Positions 43,801 to 55,500 of a DNA stretch of 64,000 nucleotides are shown here, piece after piece. Both the position numbers and the translations under genes were made by a program. Location: positions 24,838,841-24,902,840 of the forward strand of contig NC_049984.1 in NCBI RefSeq assembly GCF_000003815.2. Direction: 5' to 3'. Every line of letters begins with the position of its first letter. The first letter of the stretch is position 1. This DNA comes from Branchiostoma floridae (taxonomy: Eukaryota > Chordata > Leptocardii > Amphioxiformes > Branchiostomatidae). The notes under the pieces were generated by a model, which saw nothing but the letters and a program-made list of their open reading frames with translations, did not search any database and was not told where the DNA came from.

Positions 43801-46800
43801 CTGTCTACCACTTAAGACATTGCCGCAGCATGTCCAGAACTCGAGATATCAAACCAAGAAGTTCCGCTGCAGTACCGTAACAGGCCACTAGAAGGCCAAA
43901 AATCTTTTCGCTTCCAGGTCTCAACAAGACCTACCCACGTACCGAATATCAATACAATTCATCCAGGCGTTCTTGAGCTATGGTGGTCTTCTACAACCGG
44001 CACACACATAGAAACGCTACCCAAAATATAATTTTCTTGGCGAAGGTAACCATCACATCGCTATCTCACAACCCCCAAATGTTTTAAGCTCAAACAATGC
44101 TTGTTTCACACATCAGTTTGTACTTTTGAAAACAGAAAGATATTAAGGGTGAAGAAGGCCACCAAACTTTCCAAACTTCTGGACACATAAACCACGAACG
44201 AACCCGGAAGTGATTTCCACGACTCACAGGTCATTTTCCGAGAAACATATCTCCACAATCTTTTACCCCCTGTTTCAAATGTTTACATTTCCATGACCAC
44301 CATACTACATGCTACAATTCGGGTACGTCTGACGTCCTAGGCTTTTCTCAATTTTGCATGACTATCAATCAAAAATTGCCTTGCGCGAATACGGAAAACA
44401 CTGCTGAGCACGTACGTGCCCTGGGCGACTGGAAAGCTTACCCGTGGAGGTAATGGTACAGTCCGGCATGATGCAACTACGAACGCGCGGACTTTTGACA
44501 TTCCTGACATTCCTATACAGTTTTTAGAATACTTTGGAAACGGTTCCACACTATACTATTAAGCTCGCCCATCAGGCGTCGCTAAAAATAGGCACAATAA
44601 AGTTGTGATGAATGTTGTAACAAGAATTACAGGGACAAACATTTTATCAGAGCCAATAAAGCATTCATTCCTGTATTCAAGACATGTACTGGTGTGGTAA
44701 AAGTGACACTAGTGTGGTAGACTGGCATCACCGACAAAGTTGGTAACTACACTCATGGCTTCCATATTGGTGTCACTTTTACAACTATCCAATAAGTTTC
44801 ATTTCTACAACTACAGTCCCGGGTACCTCGCAAGTGTCACTTCCACAAGTACAATTATTAGGCTACAACACACTATATTTGCTTATATTTGATTTCTAAA
44901 GCAATCTGTCGACGCCATTTCAAATCATGCAACGTCAACAAACGGACCGCAATGTTAAGGGAGCACACAATAGAATGATTAAGATATTTCTCTTCTAACA
45001 GATCGATTCGTTTCAAGAAAAAATTAATGTGTGTAATATCATGTGTTCCCGCCGACCGTAGCCTCATTTTGCTCAGCTGCGGGCCAGAGACAAATAAAAT
45101 CTTTGCTCCATTAAACTCTTGAGAAATGACTTTTCCTGCATGTTCTTCTCATTCTTGATGCAAAAGAAAAATTGATATGAAAGATTCACCAAATTTAGGT
45201 CCCGAATATGTTGACTGCAACTGGTCGAAGTCTCACTACGCCATGCAATTTTGGCTTTTGAGTTTTTTGCTTGTTTGTTTTTGTTTGAACCCATGTTTAT
45301 TCATGAAAGTCCTAATGCGTCTTATAAGTCTATATATATAATTTTACACACATGGTACAAAATACATAATAGCGAGAGACACGATTCGAGTCCATTTATT
45401 TCGGTCATTTCCGTTACTTTAAGAGTCTCTTAAAGGAAGCCAGAGTTGAGGCTGTGCGTATGTCTGGTGGTAGACTGTTCCTGAGGGTGGGTCCACAAGA
45501 GGCGATGGCTCTTCTGAGGGTTTCTAGGTGTAGTTTTGGCACAGCAATTTGATTGCTTGTGCTTTGCCTGGTTGTTTTTGTGCTTTGGTCACGACAAACA
45601 TCTGGCGCATGTAGGGTGGGAGTTTGTGTTAGTCGGCTTAGTAGCGACATGCTCGCGGTAAAAGTCACAAAACAGCATAGGTTTGAGTGAATCAGTACAT
45701 ATCTGTATCATTTAACTATGGTGTTGGAAATACCTGTGTCCTGATGTCTTTCAATTCTTCATTGTTGACTTTCTTTAGTTCCTTTATAGTGTCACTCTGT
45801 CCAACATCAAAACAAAAAGAATATTACCTAAAGACCCTGATGTTTTCCAGAACTGAAACAGGAAACACAACATTTTTCCTTAGGCCTGATCGGTAGAAAA
45901 ATTGTCATTATGTAATTACATCATATCATTTTATCATGTTATTATTGTAACATATTAAGAACATATCCTTATCATATCATTTTTACATTACTTTATTATT
46001 ATTTCTACATTTCCACATTAATTTAAACACAAGGGTCCCCACTTACTCCGAAGCTATTAGTTTTTTAAAGGACTGAAAATCTATCATTTTTTAAACATCT
46101 ACACCGGAAAATGACAACTTTACCTAACAAGAGTTCGGAGACCTCATACCTCCATGAAATATTCTGATTATGAAAATGACTTTCACATCTGCATGATTTA
46201 TGCTTTGTTATGTAAACCGGTACCTTTAACTAACGTACACAGGTCACAATGTTGACAACCCAATCATTTACTACATGTACTTAGATGAATAAGGAAACTT
46301 TCACATTAATTTTATGCAATATTATGCAAATAGGGGGCTCATTTGCATAATTGGTATCTGCTAATCCTCCACCTACCACAAACTACAGATGTTACAGGTA
46401 TTTGAGTCCTACAATGGAAAACACTGTAAACATAGATTTTTCTCATCAATTATGCAGATTAAGTCCACATTTGCATAATTTGCACCTCATTATGTACATC
46501 TCTGCCAAAGATACCTGCAAGCTAAATATCATGGAAATCCATTATTCCTATACTCCGTTATGCTCATTGGAAGATTTTGACAAAATTGCCCTGCAGTTCC
46601 AGAACAAGCCGCAAAGGGGGCACAAACACACATCAATCCTTCCTTACATTACAAGCTATCTGCCAACAAAAACAAGACTATAGCATGTCCAGGTCAAAAG
46701 ATACAAAAATCAAAGTTCTGCTGAAGTACCAAGGTCACACACCAGGGGGCCCAAAATCGGGGACCCTGACGTTCATCTTTCTAACACCTACCCACATATC

Positions 46801-49154
46801 ATTACAATCATTACAATTTATCCAGAGGTTCTAGAGTTATGGTGACCACAAATATCCGGAAACACAAACACACTCACACAGACACAAAGACACACAAACA
46901 CAGACAGACACGCCAAAAACTATACCTCCATTTGTCATGGAAGCAAAAAAGTAAATCAATCGGCAAATTTTTCAGGGGGGCGCACATCTGTAAACATTTG
47001 GGTATAAAAAAACATTTAAATTCCTTACTTTAAACCCTCTTGTTTTCTAACAGACCGCACGTATGCAGTTGAAGCAAGTGGCCGCGGTGCCCTCTGTAGC
47101 TTCATCCGCTCCCATAGGAGCTGTATGACCGCCGGCATTGCCGTGCTGCTAAGTCTGATCGCTGTTGGACTCACCCCTCTGACTTTCATCAATAAAGAGG
47201 TAAACACTCTTCTTGTAAATCGAATTGCCGACTGTTTGCCGAAACTATCTCTATTTGGGGCTTTCTTAAAAGTCCATCAATACACTTTTGCTCATTTTAT
47301 TTCATAAATTTAGTGTTCTGTATTTCTGACATACATTTAAAGGAAATATCTGAACTGTCCACCACTGTTGACGAGTTGAAGCGTGACCAAGACGACATGC
47401 GCCAACTGTTCACCACTTTTGACGCATTGAAGCGCGTCCAAGACGACATACGCCAACTGTCTACCACTGTTGACGCATTGAAGCGCGTCCAAGACGACAT
47501 ACGCCAACTGTCCGCCACTGTTGACGCCTTGAAGCGCGACCAAGACAACAAGCCCACCACTGTTGATGCATTGAAGCGCAACCAAGACGACATACGCCAA
47601 CTGTCCACCAATGCTGACGCCTTGAAACGCGACCAAGACAACTTGCGCGAACTGTCCACCACTGTTGACGCTATGAAACGCGACCAAGACGACATGTTCA
47701 CCACTATTGACGCATTGAAGCGCGCTTCAATGTACAAGGAGGGAAGCCGAATTCACGCCTTGGAGCAGAGTCTTCATGAGATGAGTAAGACGCCAGGAAG
47801 TTTTTTTTAGTTTCTCGTTTTGAATACAAGCACACATTCTAATGGTAGACATTGTATTTTGATGAAGTAAATGTAATAATGTCTAAGACTTAGTGATAGA
47901 GTTTTGAAACATTTCTGATATCACCAATATCTTTCCCTACGCGTGTTGATGACTACCTGTTTTACAGCATCTTGTGCTAAAGGTTACGCAGTGTTCCGTG
48001 GAATCTGCTACAAGGCCTTCAACACACGTCAGACCTTCAGCGAGGCAGTTGCAACCTGCGGTGAAGACGGCGGCACCCTCGCCATGCCCCGAGACGCTGA
48101 AATCAACGCTTTCCTGATCTCCTTGTACAAGTCCGTGAGCGATAGTACGTGTGGTTACTTCTGGTTCGGCCTGCACGATCAGCGCGAAGAAGGAAACTTT
48201 GAGTGGATGGATGGTTCTGCACTTGGGACCTACAACTCCTGGTATCCGGGAGAGCCAAACAACAATGCGGGCCGCGAAGACTGCGTTCTTTACCAACAAG
48301 TCCATAAAGACATGTGGAACGACGGTAGATGCTGCTGGCAGCATTGCTTCATATGTCAGACTGTTCCAGGTATTTCTTGTAACCGTCTAATTTTCTGTAA
48401 TTGTCCCTCAGCATTAGGGGTGGGTATCAGTACAGAAAATTCAGGTCCATGGCCTGTTCAGGTCCAGAGGATCAGGTCCAGGTCAGTATGTGAAAACTTG
48501 AGAATGGACGATACTCAAAACAACGGTCCATTTTGCTACAAAAAACTGTTTTGTTGAGTATTTGACTACCACTACTTAGAATTCGCTCTTGTTATTTTCT
48601 TCAACCGGTAAGCCCCCAAGCGTGTTTCAAATGCCTGATCATATAATCTGTTCATTTTCCAATAGGTCCAACATATCCGGTTCACCGATTTTTTTTCAGG
48701 TCCGGTTTTTCCGGAAAGATCCGATATAAAATTTAAAAACTATTTTGTACCGCACCGGTACACCGTACCGGTACCCACCCCTACTCAGCATACTAAACCA
48801 TCATTACTATCGTAATAAACCATGTCAAAACACATCATACCCCATCTCCTCTTTGCTACGTTTATGGATGTTTTATAGACATCCAGGTAAACAGTATTCA
48901 AATACATTTCAATCTCTACAACTTGATATAAGAAAACTAGATTTTTGGGGGACGTTTTGAGTGACATAGACGATCCTGTTTTTATTTCTTGTTATTTGTA
49001 CTTATATTGAAGTGTTTCTGCCAGTTCATTCTTGTAACGCTGAGGAAGAGCGATGGATGTCGCACGAAACGTCCTAAACTAAATCTCCGTTTTAATCTGG
49101 TTGTATTTGAACTCATCCTTACTAACTCTGCTCATTTTTCCAGGACGTCCGTAG
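40786..49154 (+). CDS. type II transmembrane C-type lectin receptor
   Basis: Six coding exons (40786-40825, 42383-42475, 47054-47199, 47343-47784, 47968-48369, 49144-49154) give 377 residues, with every junction in phase (1,1,0,1,1). Residues 1-67 are a Gln/Ser-rich cytoplasmic part, and ~68-90 a hydrophobic helix (AGIAVLLSLIAVGL). Residues 94-240 form a stalk of about eight 17-residue repeats (LSTTVDALKRVQDDIRQ), likely a helical oligomerising rod. Residues 241-374 are a long-form C-type lectin domain with FWFGL, EPN (in WYPGEPNNN), WND and the end CFICQ. EPN plus WND predict calcium-dependent binding of mannose-type sugars. The layout resembles CD209/CD23-like receptors, by convergence or family likeness. 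It probably serves in recognition at the cell surface. Exons 1 and 6 are the least certain. Confidence 0.85.
41370..41720. repeat. CGTACGTGC-rich segment
   Basis: Many copies of CGTACG and ACGTGC in about 350 bp inside lectin intron 1. A comparable CGTACGA-rich patch lies at 42540-42770, with TCGTACGA-type words in both orientations. Probably degenerate inverted-repeat elements. Confidence 0.5.
42383..42475 (+). CDS. lectin exon 2
   Basis: Between TTTCCTCTAG and GTAAAAC, phase 1 to 1. Encodes ATPMQQPQTDWRSIADAA then NIPNALYVSRA, a cytoplasmic segment. Confidence 0.75.
42780..42910. repeat. fragment of AGCAAGTAAATTTTATGG element
   Basis: Matches the left 120 bp of the element at 25073-25562 (CAAGTAAATTTTATGGATGA, ACAAGATGGGTAAA). 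Truncated; inside lectin intron 2. Confidence 0.8.
43180..44010 (+). repeat. family G repeat with ATGCAAAT modules
   Basis: The left part has TTATGCAAATTAGG-type phrases at about 43238, 43350, 43479 and 43577, spaced ~100-130 bp. The right part has GCCGCTAGGGGGCCCAAAC, CCGCAGCATGTCCAGAAC, AAGTTCCGCTGCAGTACC and TACCGAATATCAATACAATT. Inside lectin intron 2. Confidence 0.75.
44650..44890 (+). repeat. fragment related to the 25073-25562 element interior
   Basis: Shares AAGCATTCATTC, ATGGCTTCCATATTGGTG, CAAGTGTCACTTCCACAAGT and ATTATTAGGCTACAACACA with 25240-25445. No TIRs; truncated. Confidence 0.8.
45414..45668 (-). pseudogene. non-LTR reverse transcriptase C-terminal remnant
   Basis: Minus-strand frame ending in RNSLPPDIRTASTLASFKRLLK. 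The NSLP...IRTA.SL..FKR.LK pattern is the usual C-terminus of reverse transcriptases of non-LTR retrotransposons (CR1/Jockey-like and relatives). No catalytic domain is nearby, so this is a 5'-truncated insertion, as these elements usually are. It lies in lectin intron 2 on the opposite strand. Confidence 0.7.
46270..46915 (+). repeat. family G repeat
   Basis: ATTATGCAAATAGGGGGCTC at ~46312 and CATTTGCATAATTTGC near 46470 are followed by GCCCTGCAGTTCCAGAAC, GACTATAGCATGTCCAGG, CACCAGGGGGCCCAAAA and an ACACAAACACAGACAGAC tail. The most complete copy of the family here. Confidence 0.8.
47054..47199 (+). CDS. lectin exon 3 (membrane helix)
   Basis: Between TTTTCTAACAG and GTAAAC, phase 1 to 0. 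Encodes the basic juxtamembrane part SFIRSHRSC and the helix GIAVLLSLIAVGLTPLTF. Positive charge before the helix fits type II topology. Confidence 0.85.
47343..47784 (+). CDS. lectin exon 4 (17-residue stalk repeats)
   Basis: Phase 0 to 1, ending ATGA/GTAAGA. About eight 51-bp repeats encode variants of TTVDALKRDQDD. Two units lack a few residues (near QDNKPTTVDAL and QDDMFTTIDAL), so the register shifts mildly. Length polymorphism is plausible. Confidence 0.9.
47968..48369 (+). CDS. lectin exon 5 (C-type lectin domain)
   Basis: Begins after CTGTTTTACAG and ends TTCCAG/GTATTT, phase 1 to 1. The whole carbohydrate-recognition domain is in one exon: CAKGYAVFRGICYK start, TFSEAVATC, FWFGLHD, WYPGEPN, EDCVLY, WNDGRCC and CFICQ. 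The frame stays open past 48369 into the MITE, but that sequence is repeat-derived. Confidence 0.92.
48415..48783. mobile_element. hAT-like MITE with 8-bp TSD CTCAGCAT
   Basis: Starts TAGGGGTGGGTATCAGTAC and ends GTACCGGTACCCACCCCTA. Exact 8-bp direct repeats CTCAGCAT flank it (48407-48414 and 48784-48791). 369 bp, no transposase. It lies 45 bp downstream of the lectin exon 5 donor, in the last intron, and accounts for the false open extension of that exon. Confidence 0.95.
49144..49154 (+). CDS. lectin exon 6 (11-nt coding end)
   Basis: After a good 3' splice site (CTCATTTTTCCAG), the phase-1 continuation reads G-GA CGT CCG TAG, adding Gly-Arg-Pro and a stop. A polyadenylation signal follows at 49748. 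An alternative is a terminal exon elsewhere or intron retention. Confidence 0.5.
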
Positions 49155-49747
49155 GTGACAGGCAAAACTCTCGCCACCACTGTACAGCGGTTTTCTAGCC
49201 ATCCGCAGGAAAAATGGAAAAAAAAACCAGTAAAACGTTATGTATAGACTTGTAGCAATTGGTTCAAATAGGTTCTTGTTTTTCATTATTCTTGAAAGCT
49301 ATTCGAGCATTTGAATCGCATATAATAAATAGCAAATGGATGCTAAAGAACAATGTTAGACACGCCTTGGTTTTCATACAAAGAAAATTTATTTTTGCAC
49401 GTAGCCATAAGATGGTTTTTACAGGGAAAGCGCCTGGTTTGGCCGTACCAAATCCATTGCCTTTTTTAGCATTTCCTGCAAAATGCTGAACAAACAGAAT
49501 AGAGAAAATGTGAAGCACAAATTCACTAATCAATAACAAGTAATCTCACTGTTTTCACACAAGACAGACTTCCTTTTGTTGTAGTCAGAACACCATGGTA
49601 TTTATTGCTGGAATTTCTTTTGTAACAAGCCTCAGAACCAAGTAATAGACATTTTCATGCTGTTCTCCAGAGTTTGTAGACTGTGCTCATTTGAGCCTGG
49701 ACCACTGAAGAACCCACATTGGTGAAACCGGTCTGTGTGACAGACTG

Positions 49748-49753
49748 AATAAA
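49748..49753 (+). terminator. polyadenylation signal AATAAA
   Basis: AATAAA in CTGAATAAAAGTTG, about 600 bp after the proposed lectin stop; the first good signal after exon 6. Confidence 0.45.
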
Positions 49754-49799
49754 AGTTGTAAACAGGAACTCTGCGGCTCCGGCTGTCTTACTGAGGGGT

Positions 49800-50427
49800 G
49801 ACTGTGGTGAGAAAGATTCAGTTAGCGTGAGGACCAGTCCGCTCCGTACACGGCGCTAGTCCACCTTTATTCGCGAGATAACCTATTTCCGTCGTTGTTG
49901 TTTTTTTAAACAGGGTATTTAGAAATATCAAGTCAACGGACCGTAATTTTAATTGCAATATTTTCAAATTATTGCAGTTATATTACTGTCAAAACATTCG
50001 TCGACTTGATATTCATGAATACCCTATTCTACATACATACAACGGATATAGATTACCCCACGAATAAAGGTTAACTAGCGTTTCTAGTTATCCAACTTTT
50101 GCGCAACGCTCATTGAAATCACTCGAGGTATGAATATGCTGCGCTTATTATGTGTTTGCGGTTCGGAGCTGAATGCGGGTTGTGCTAGTAGATTTGCATG
50201 ACAGTTTTAATGTAAGTTGTGATAGAAGATTTACATGAAGTGAAGAGGTACAAAATTTACAGCAGGGTGCAGAAGCAATTATCGAAAACTTGATACGTTG
50301 ACGTTCATGTTATAGCGCCCACAAGATGTTTGAAAATGAGCTTTGAATTGCCGACCCGTTCTCTCGTAAACGCCAGTTTAATTTGACACCCTGCGGAGGT
50401 CATGGAACTGCAGCCGATGTACACACA
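49800..50427. other. spacer without a gene
   Basis: Contains AT-rich inverse phrases around AGGGTATTTAGAAATATCAA and TTGATATTCATGAATACCCT (about 49911-50025), possibly a small TIR element. No coding region is supported. Confidence 0.45.
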
Positions 50428-50612
50428 GTAAATGCAGAAACTTTCGCGGTGGTTTAAAGTTCGCGGTTTTCGCGTCGGCTGTTTCACCGCGAACTTAAAA
50501 CCACCACGAACATTTTTCCATGGCAGTAAGAGAGTACAGTGCCTGGAGCTACCGCGAACTTAAAACCACCACGAAAGTAAATCCACGCGAATTTAAATGC
50601 ATTTGCAGTAGA
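50428..50612. mobile_element. TIR element, TTCGCGGTGGTTTAAAG family
   Basis: Begins ACAGTAAATGCAGAAACTTT and ends GAATTTAAATGCATTTGCAGT. The interior has paired GTTCGCGGT and ACCGCGAACTTAAAACCACC. Same family as 13997-14170 in inverse orientation. Confidence 0.8.
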
Positions 50613-52280
50613 AGCGGCAAAAGTATCAAGGCGCAAATTCACGCCGACCGAACAAACATCGTAATTCAACTTATACAGTCTCAAAAAGGATGATGTAATC
50701 TTCTACAAGTCAACACAGTTTCCATCTCGCTGTTGTGCACAGAAAAATAACTACGGCCTTTTTACCGTTGCGCACTACTTAATATCCGAACTACTACTGT
50801 GTTATGCTACGTTATTTGTATAAAATCATCACCTCCCACGTTGCATTATTTCGTTAGGTTTCGTTACGTGGGCGCAAATGTCCTGGGCACTTGTCCACTG
50901 GGAATGTCTCTAACATTTTCAAATGAAAAAGCCACTAAAGTAATACATTCCTGTGGAAGTCACGTGTACTCACATTTACAAGCAGTTTATTAGTTTTAGA
51001 GCTTAGGACGTTTTAAACCATTAAGATATATTCAGAGGTTTGAAATTCCTTGATCATGCCACAAACATATTTCTTAATCCACATCAAAATATAAAAGAGA
51101 CTCTTGTGCTATTGGTACTTTCAAGAACGCCTGTAAACAAACTGTTAACTTTAGTAGTTTTACCAGGGGAACATGTTTGACTTTCTGTGATGACAAAATG
51201 CTGTCGTCATTTTTGGCGACGCCTCAGGGGAGGGTTCAAAGTCTGTGCAGTCTGCAAGAATTCAGATAATTGTACGGAATTTCTACGGAATTGTACGGAA
51301 TATCCCACAGTAAAACATCAATACGAATCAATTCACTCAAGGGACCAATTGTGGTTTTTTTAAGACACTGATTACATGAAGAGCTTGATAGAGGAATGTT
51401 TTATTGAGACCTGGCCGTTGGCGACTAGTCTGACTTGTTGTTTATACCATGGAAAACGAAGTTCATAGATGAATGATTGATTCGCATATAGATTTTTACA
51501 AGCATGAACTGGGCAAAAATCTAAAATGAAACGATCTCTAGCGTAAACTGGCATTGGCAGTAAAAAAATAATAATAGAATGACATACAAGCAACTTCTGA
51601 ATATTAGATAGCATTTAGCATGAAGAACACCCTAAGGTAACTACGTATATACTTGCATATGCTACTGATAGTCAAAGGCCCAGTTTTTCAGCTCTCATTG
51701 TGACCACTTTCAGCTCCATTCAAAAAACACAGAATAAAGTTCTTTACTATGAAAACCTGACGAATCAAAATGTGCCAGGACTGCAGCAAACATGAACAGG
51801 TACATGTACTAGATCATCGGCTTTGTTAGAATCACTTGCTTTTTCCTCTTTCCACATCTATATACCTTATACTAGGGGTGACTACAGAGTTACAATTTTC
51901 CCCAGTCGTACACGTAATCCTATGGGGAAAGTAGAGGAAGCAAATGTGTCATTAGCTCAATAATGAAAACTTCAAGCCATACAAACTTACCCTCAAATGC
52001 TAGCCTACACTGTCCACTTTTCGATCAAAAACGTCCAAGAATTTCTATACGGCTTATCTTCAGATAAACCCCCTCCTAATCAGAACTATTGGATTGATCC
52101 TTTGGGCTCAAAACAGCTGGCGATGATACCACTATCTCATGGGGGTGAAAAAACCTCCGAGATAAAGGTCATTTTCTACAACTGATTCAACAAGTGTAGG
52201 GTTTTTCCTACTGTAACCACCGCCCAGATTTAACATAAAATCCCACCACGAAAGTATCTTCAATGGTTTAAAGGTATGCA
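50613..52280. other. spacer, perhaps 3' UTR of the YHYH gene near its right end
   Basis: No supported coding region. A fragment of the ACCACCG / CCACCACGAAAGT element is at 52210-52262. TTTATT at about 51402 is the nearest minus-strand AATAAA signal below the YHYH stop codon. Confidence 0.4.
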
Positions 52281-52293
52281 GGTGCTTACTCCA

Positions 52294-52504
52294 CTAAGGA
52301 AGGAATGAAGGAGAAAACAGGCGCAAGACAAGTCCCAGCCCTGTGGCCGCTGCCAGAGTCACTGCTGATGACGTCACTGTGGATGACTCGCCCGCCAGGT
52401 ACTGCTGCACGTCACACTCGCATCTAGTATTCGCCCCGCTATTGGTCAGGAGTTCTCCATGGTAACAGCCAATGAAGTAGGGGAAGTCCGAGGTCATGTG
52501 GTAC
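52294..52504 (-). CDS. YHYH gene exon 4 (terminal)
   Basis: After TTGTTTTAACAG, reads YHMTSDFPYFIGCYHGELL, the family's conserved end, then NSGANTRCECDVQQYLAG, the hydrophobic tail and a stop. Confidence 0.9.
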
Positions 52505-55500
52505 CTGTTAAAACAAGAAGGGCAGGTGTACGTGTTCATTTGATACAAGTTCCCGATAGCAAAACCTATTTCAAATCCATTGACATCGACAATCGCCGCC
52601 ATATTGGGATTCTGACACTTTCCTGTCTGGACACTTGGACACTTGTTTCCAGCTACAGTACCGTCATGGATTATTAGTCGGCGCTTCAGTACCGCCGAGT
52701 TGCTAAATTGTAAAGGCACAATTTTGGAGGCAAAAATGTGCAATAAAGGTCTTCATTACAAACAGATCGGAATGGGTAGAGACTACTCTTCAAGTAGACA
52801 GCGCAAAGGGTAGAAGACGTAATAGTAACTCAACTGAAATTTGACGAAACTAAATTCACACGCGTCTTTGACCCACCAACACGGCGGTGGCCAAAATTAC
52901 GTTATATCACGTGACTACAAACACTTGGCAATCTTTCTGGGATTGCTGGACACACCGATACCGTTGATTTGAACATCCTTTCTGACAATTGCAACGCTAA
53001 ACAACTTCTAATTCTGCGTGCTAGTTTGCTCTGTTCTGGTGTTAGCTGTAAAATCATGTTAGCCAAACAAAGCTACATCTGATATAACGTCCTTGATCAC
53101 AGCAACAAAACCTGTCATTCATTTTTACTTTTTTTTTACTTTTTCTCCTGCAAGGGACGTTCGGACACGCATTCAAACTGTGTACTTGCTATGTATTTAT
53201 CCTTTGCTATTCATAAGTTTGAGTGTCTTGTGTAATATTTTATTTTTCAAAATGTAAAAGTGGCAGCGAGAACTTACGCTGTAACTTTGTCTTTGTTCAT
53301 TCATTTGTATTGTTGTTTCTTTCAATAAATAAAACAAACTCTATACCTGTAAGTTCCGTTGACGGTGATGCCGTGACAGGCGTCCAGGTCGTCGTGCACG
53401 TACAGGGTTCCGTCCTCCTTCCGCGGGCCGTAGATGGCGATGCCGTCAAACGCCACCCCCACGATGCCGGAAGCGCCCGAGTCACCCATGGCATTGTCCG
53501 GGAGACAGTTCGCCTCGTGGTGATAGTGGTAGCTGTGGAGGAAAAAAAAGTCACTCCAAAAGTCGGGTCTTTTGTCACTTATTTCAATACCCACATTCAA
53601 CGCTATCTTGTGAAAATACCCCTGCTATTCATGAATACAACGAGTTTGCATTTAACACCTTTTATAAGTTGATAACTTTGGTATTTATCATGGAAGCTCA
53701 TCTGTGATGGTAGCAAGCAGAGTACAATGCTAAACTTTTTTCCAACACAAAAAGTACACACGGATCAAATTTTCAAAGACCACTGAAGAAGGCAACAGTG
53801 GTCGTTGAAATTTGGACCCGTATATTTTTGGATTGGAAGAAAGTTTAGCATTGCACTAAAAATCTGGTACATTGTATTTGTATTTTCTACTTGGATGGAT
53901 CAGAAGTAGCCTAGGTGCCATCCTCCGATTTTTTAGTAAAGAATGTAAAAGGTTCCGTTTTTTTTCCCACTCAACTTTACCTTTATGAATGCTTTAAAGT
54001 ATGCTTAAAGATCGGATTTCGTACAGTGTCAGGAGCAAATTCGTGGGAAGGTCCTCTATGTTTGACAGCAACTTGTTTCTGTATCTGTATCTATATAGCC
54101 GGTATAACCGCCCTTCGGCGTAACACACCAGCTTCGCAGGCACGCGGTGCGGCAGCAGCTGGTTATATTACACTGAACGATCCGTCACAACCAACTTCTG
54201 CACATATCTGCAAGCGTTCTTTAAAACTATCCAGAGAAGATGCCCCTACTGTGCTTGGTGATAAAAAGTTCCACTCTACGATAGTTCTGGGAAAATGCGA
54301 ATTTTTGAACACATCAATCCTAGCTTGGTTACTCTGGTACTTGAAGTCATGGCTGTTTCTTGTTCTTTTTTGAGCTGGTATTAGATACTTATCAGTCGGT
54401 ACGTCCACTGTTGGACGCCCGTTTGAGGCACTTGACATGGTCACGTAAAAAAAAGATTAAAAAATTGCGGTGGGCTAAATCAGGCTGTGAAAGGTGTCCT
54501 CGTAATCCCCACGAGTTGTTCTATCTGCCTTGTGAATCTCAAGCGATGGACTTTTACGAGAAAGTATTTATTTGATGTCAAAGTTGACCGATTTTCGACA
54601 GCTTTTTCCTATGGTTTCGCCATTGTTTTCAAGCCGAAATACGCACCGCATGGGGGTTTCGGGGTGTCCGCTTAGTGGGCGAGGTTCAACTGTTTCCGGG
54701 TCACGCTATACCGTTGCGGCAGTCACTCGGGACCTCACTCGGTAGTGTACACAAGTACTTTTGATGGTGCTGTCAGCGTTTTAGCATGTCACGAAGTAAT
54801 ATTGAAATGTCTTTGAAGTATAAGACAGCACTATGATCTGTAAGGTGTTATTCCAATAGGTTGCGTCGTGGGTAAAGTGAACTGTAGGTTAACGTTAGCC
54901 GACGAAGGCTTTTTGCATCTGACTGTTAACTGTTGAAGATATTAGATACATTGCTCGCGCCTGACTGAGGGATTAACTAAGATTAGAACAGTATATAGCT
55001 AATTAATGGCGAAAAACGTGTTCAGAAGAGAAACTGTGCCAATTTGAATGACACTAAAAATAGCACCGTAAGAATTGTAACGTTATATAGCTAACTTGTA
55101 GCGGAAAACGTGTTCAGAAGACAAACTGTGTCAATTTGAATGACACATCTAAAGGACCGTTGTGCGCTGCATTAAGTGTATATAGCAAACTAATAGCGAA
55201 AAACGTGTTCAGAAGAGAAACTGTGTCAATTTGAATGACAGACTTACAGAACAGTAAGAACTATAACGTTATGTAGCTACATGTAAAAGCGCAAAACGTG
55301 TTCAGAAGTCAATTTGAATGACACACTTGCAGATAGCGCAATAAGAACTGTACATAGCTAACTCATAGCGAAGTGTTACGTGTTCAGAAGACAGACTGTG
55401 TCAATTTGAATGACACACTTGCAGATAGCGCAATAAGAACTGTATATAGCAAACTAATAGCGGAAAAAGTGTTCAGAAGACAAACTGTGTCAATTTGAAT

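Noticed and set aside
48370-48557. Open extension of the lectin domain exon
   Set aside because: The sequence past 48369 is intron followed by a hAT-like MITE with a clean TSD; a good 5' splice site lies at 48370.
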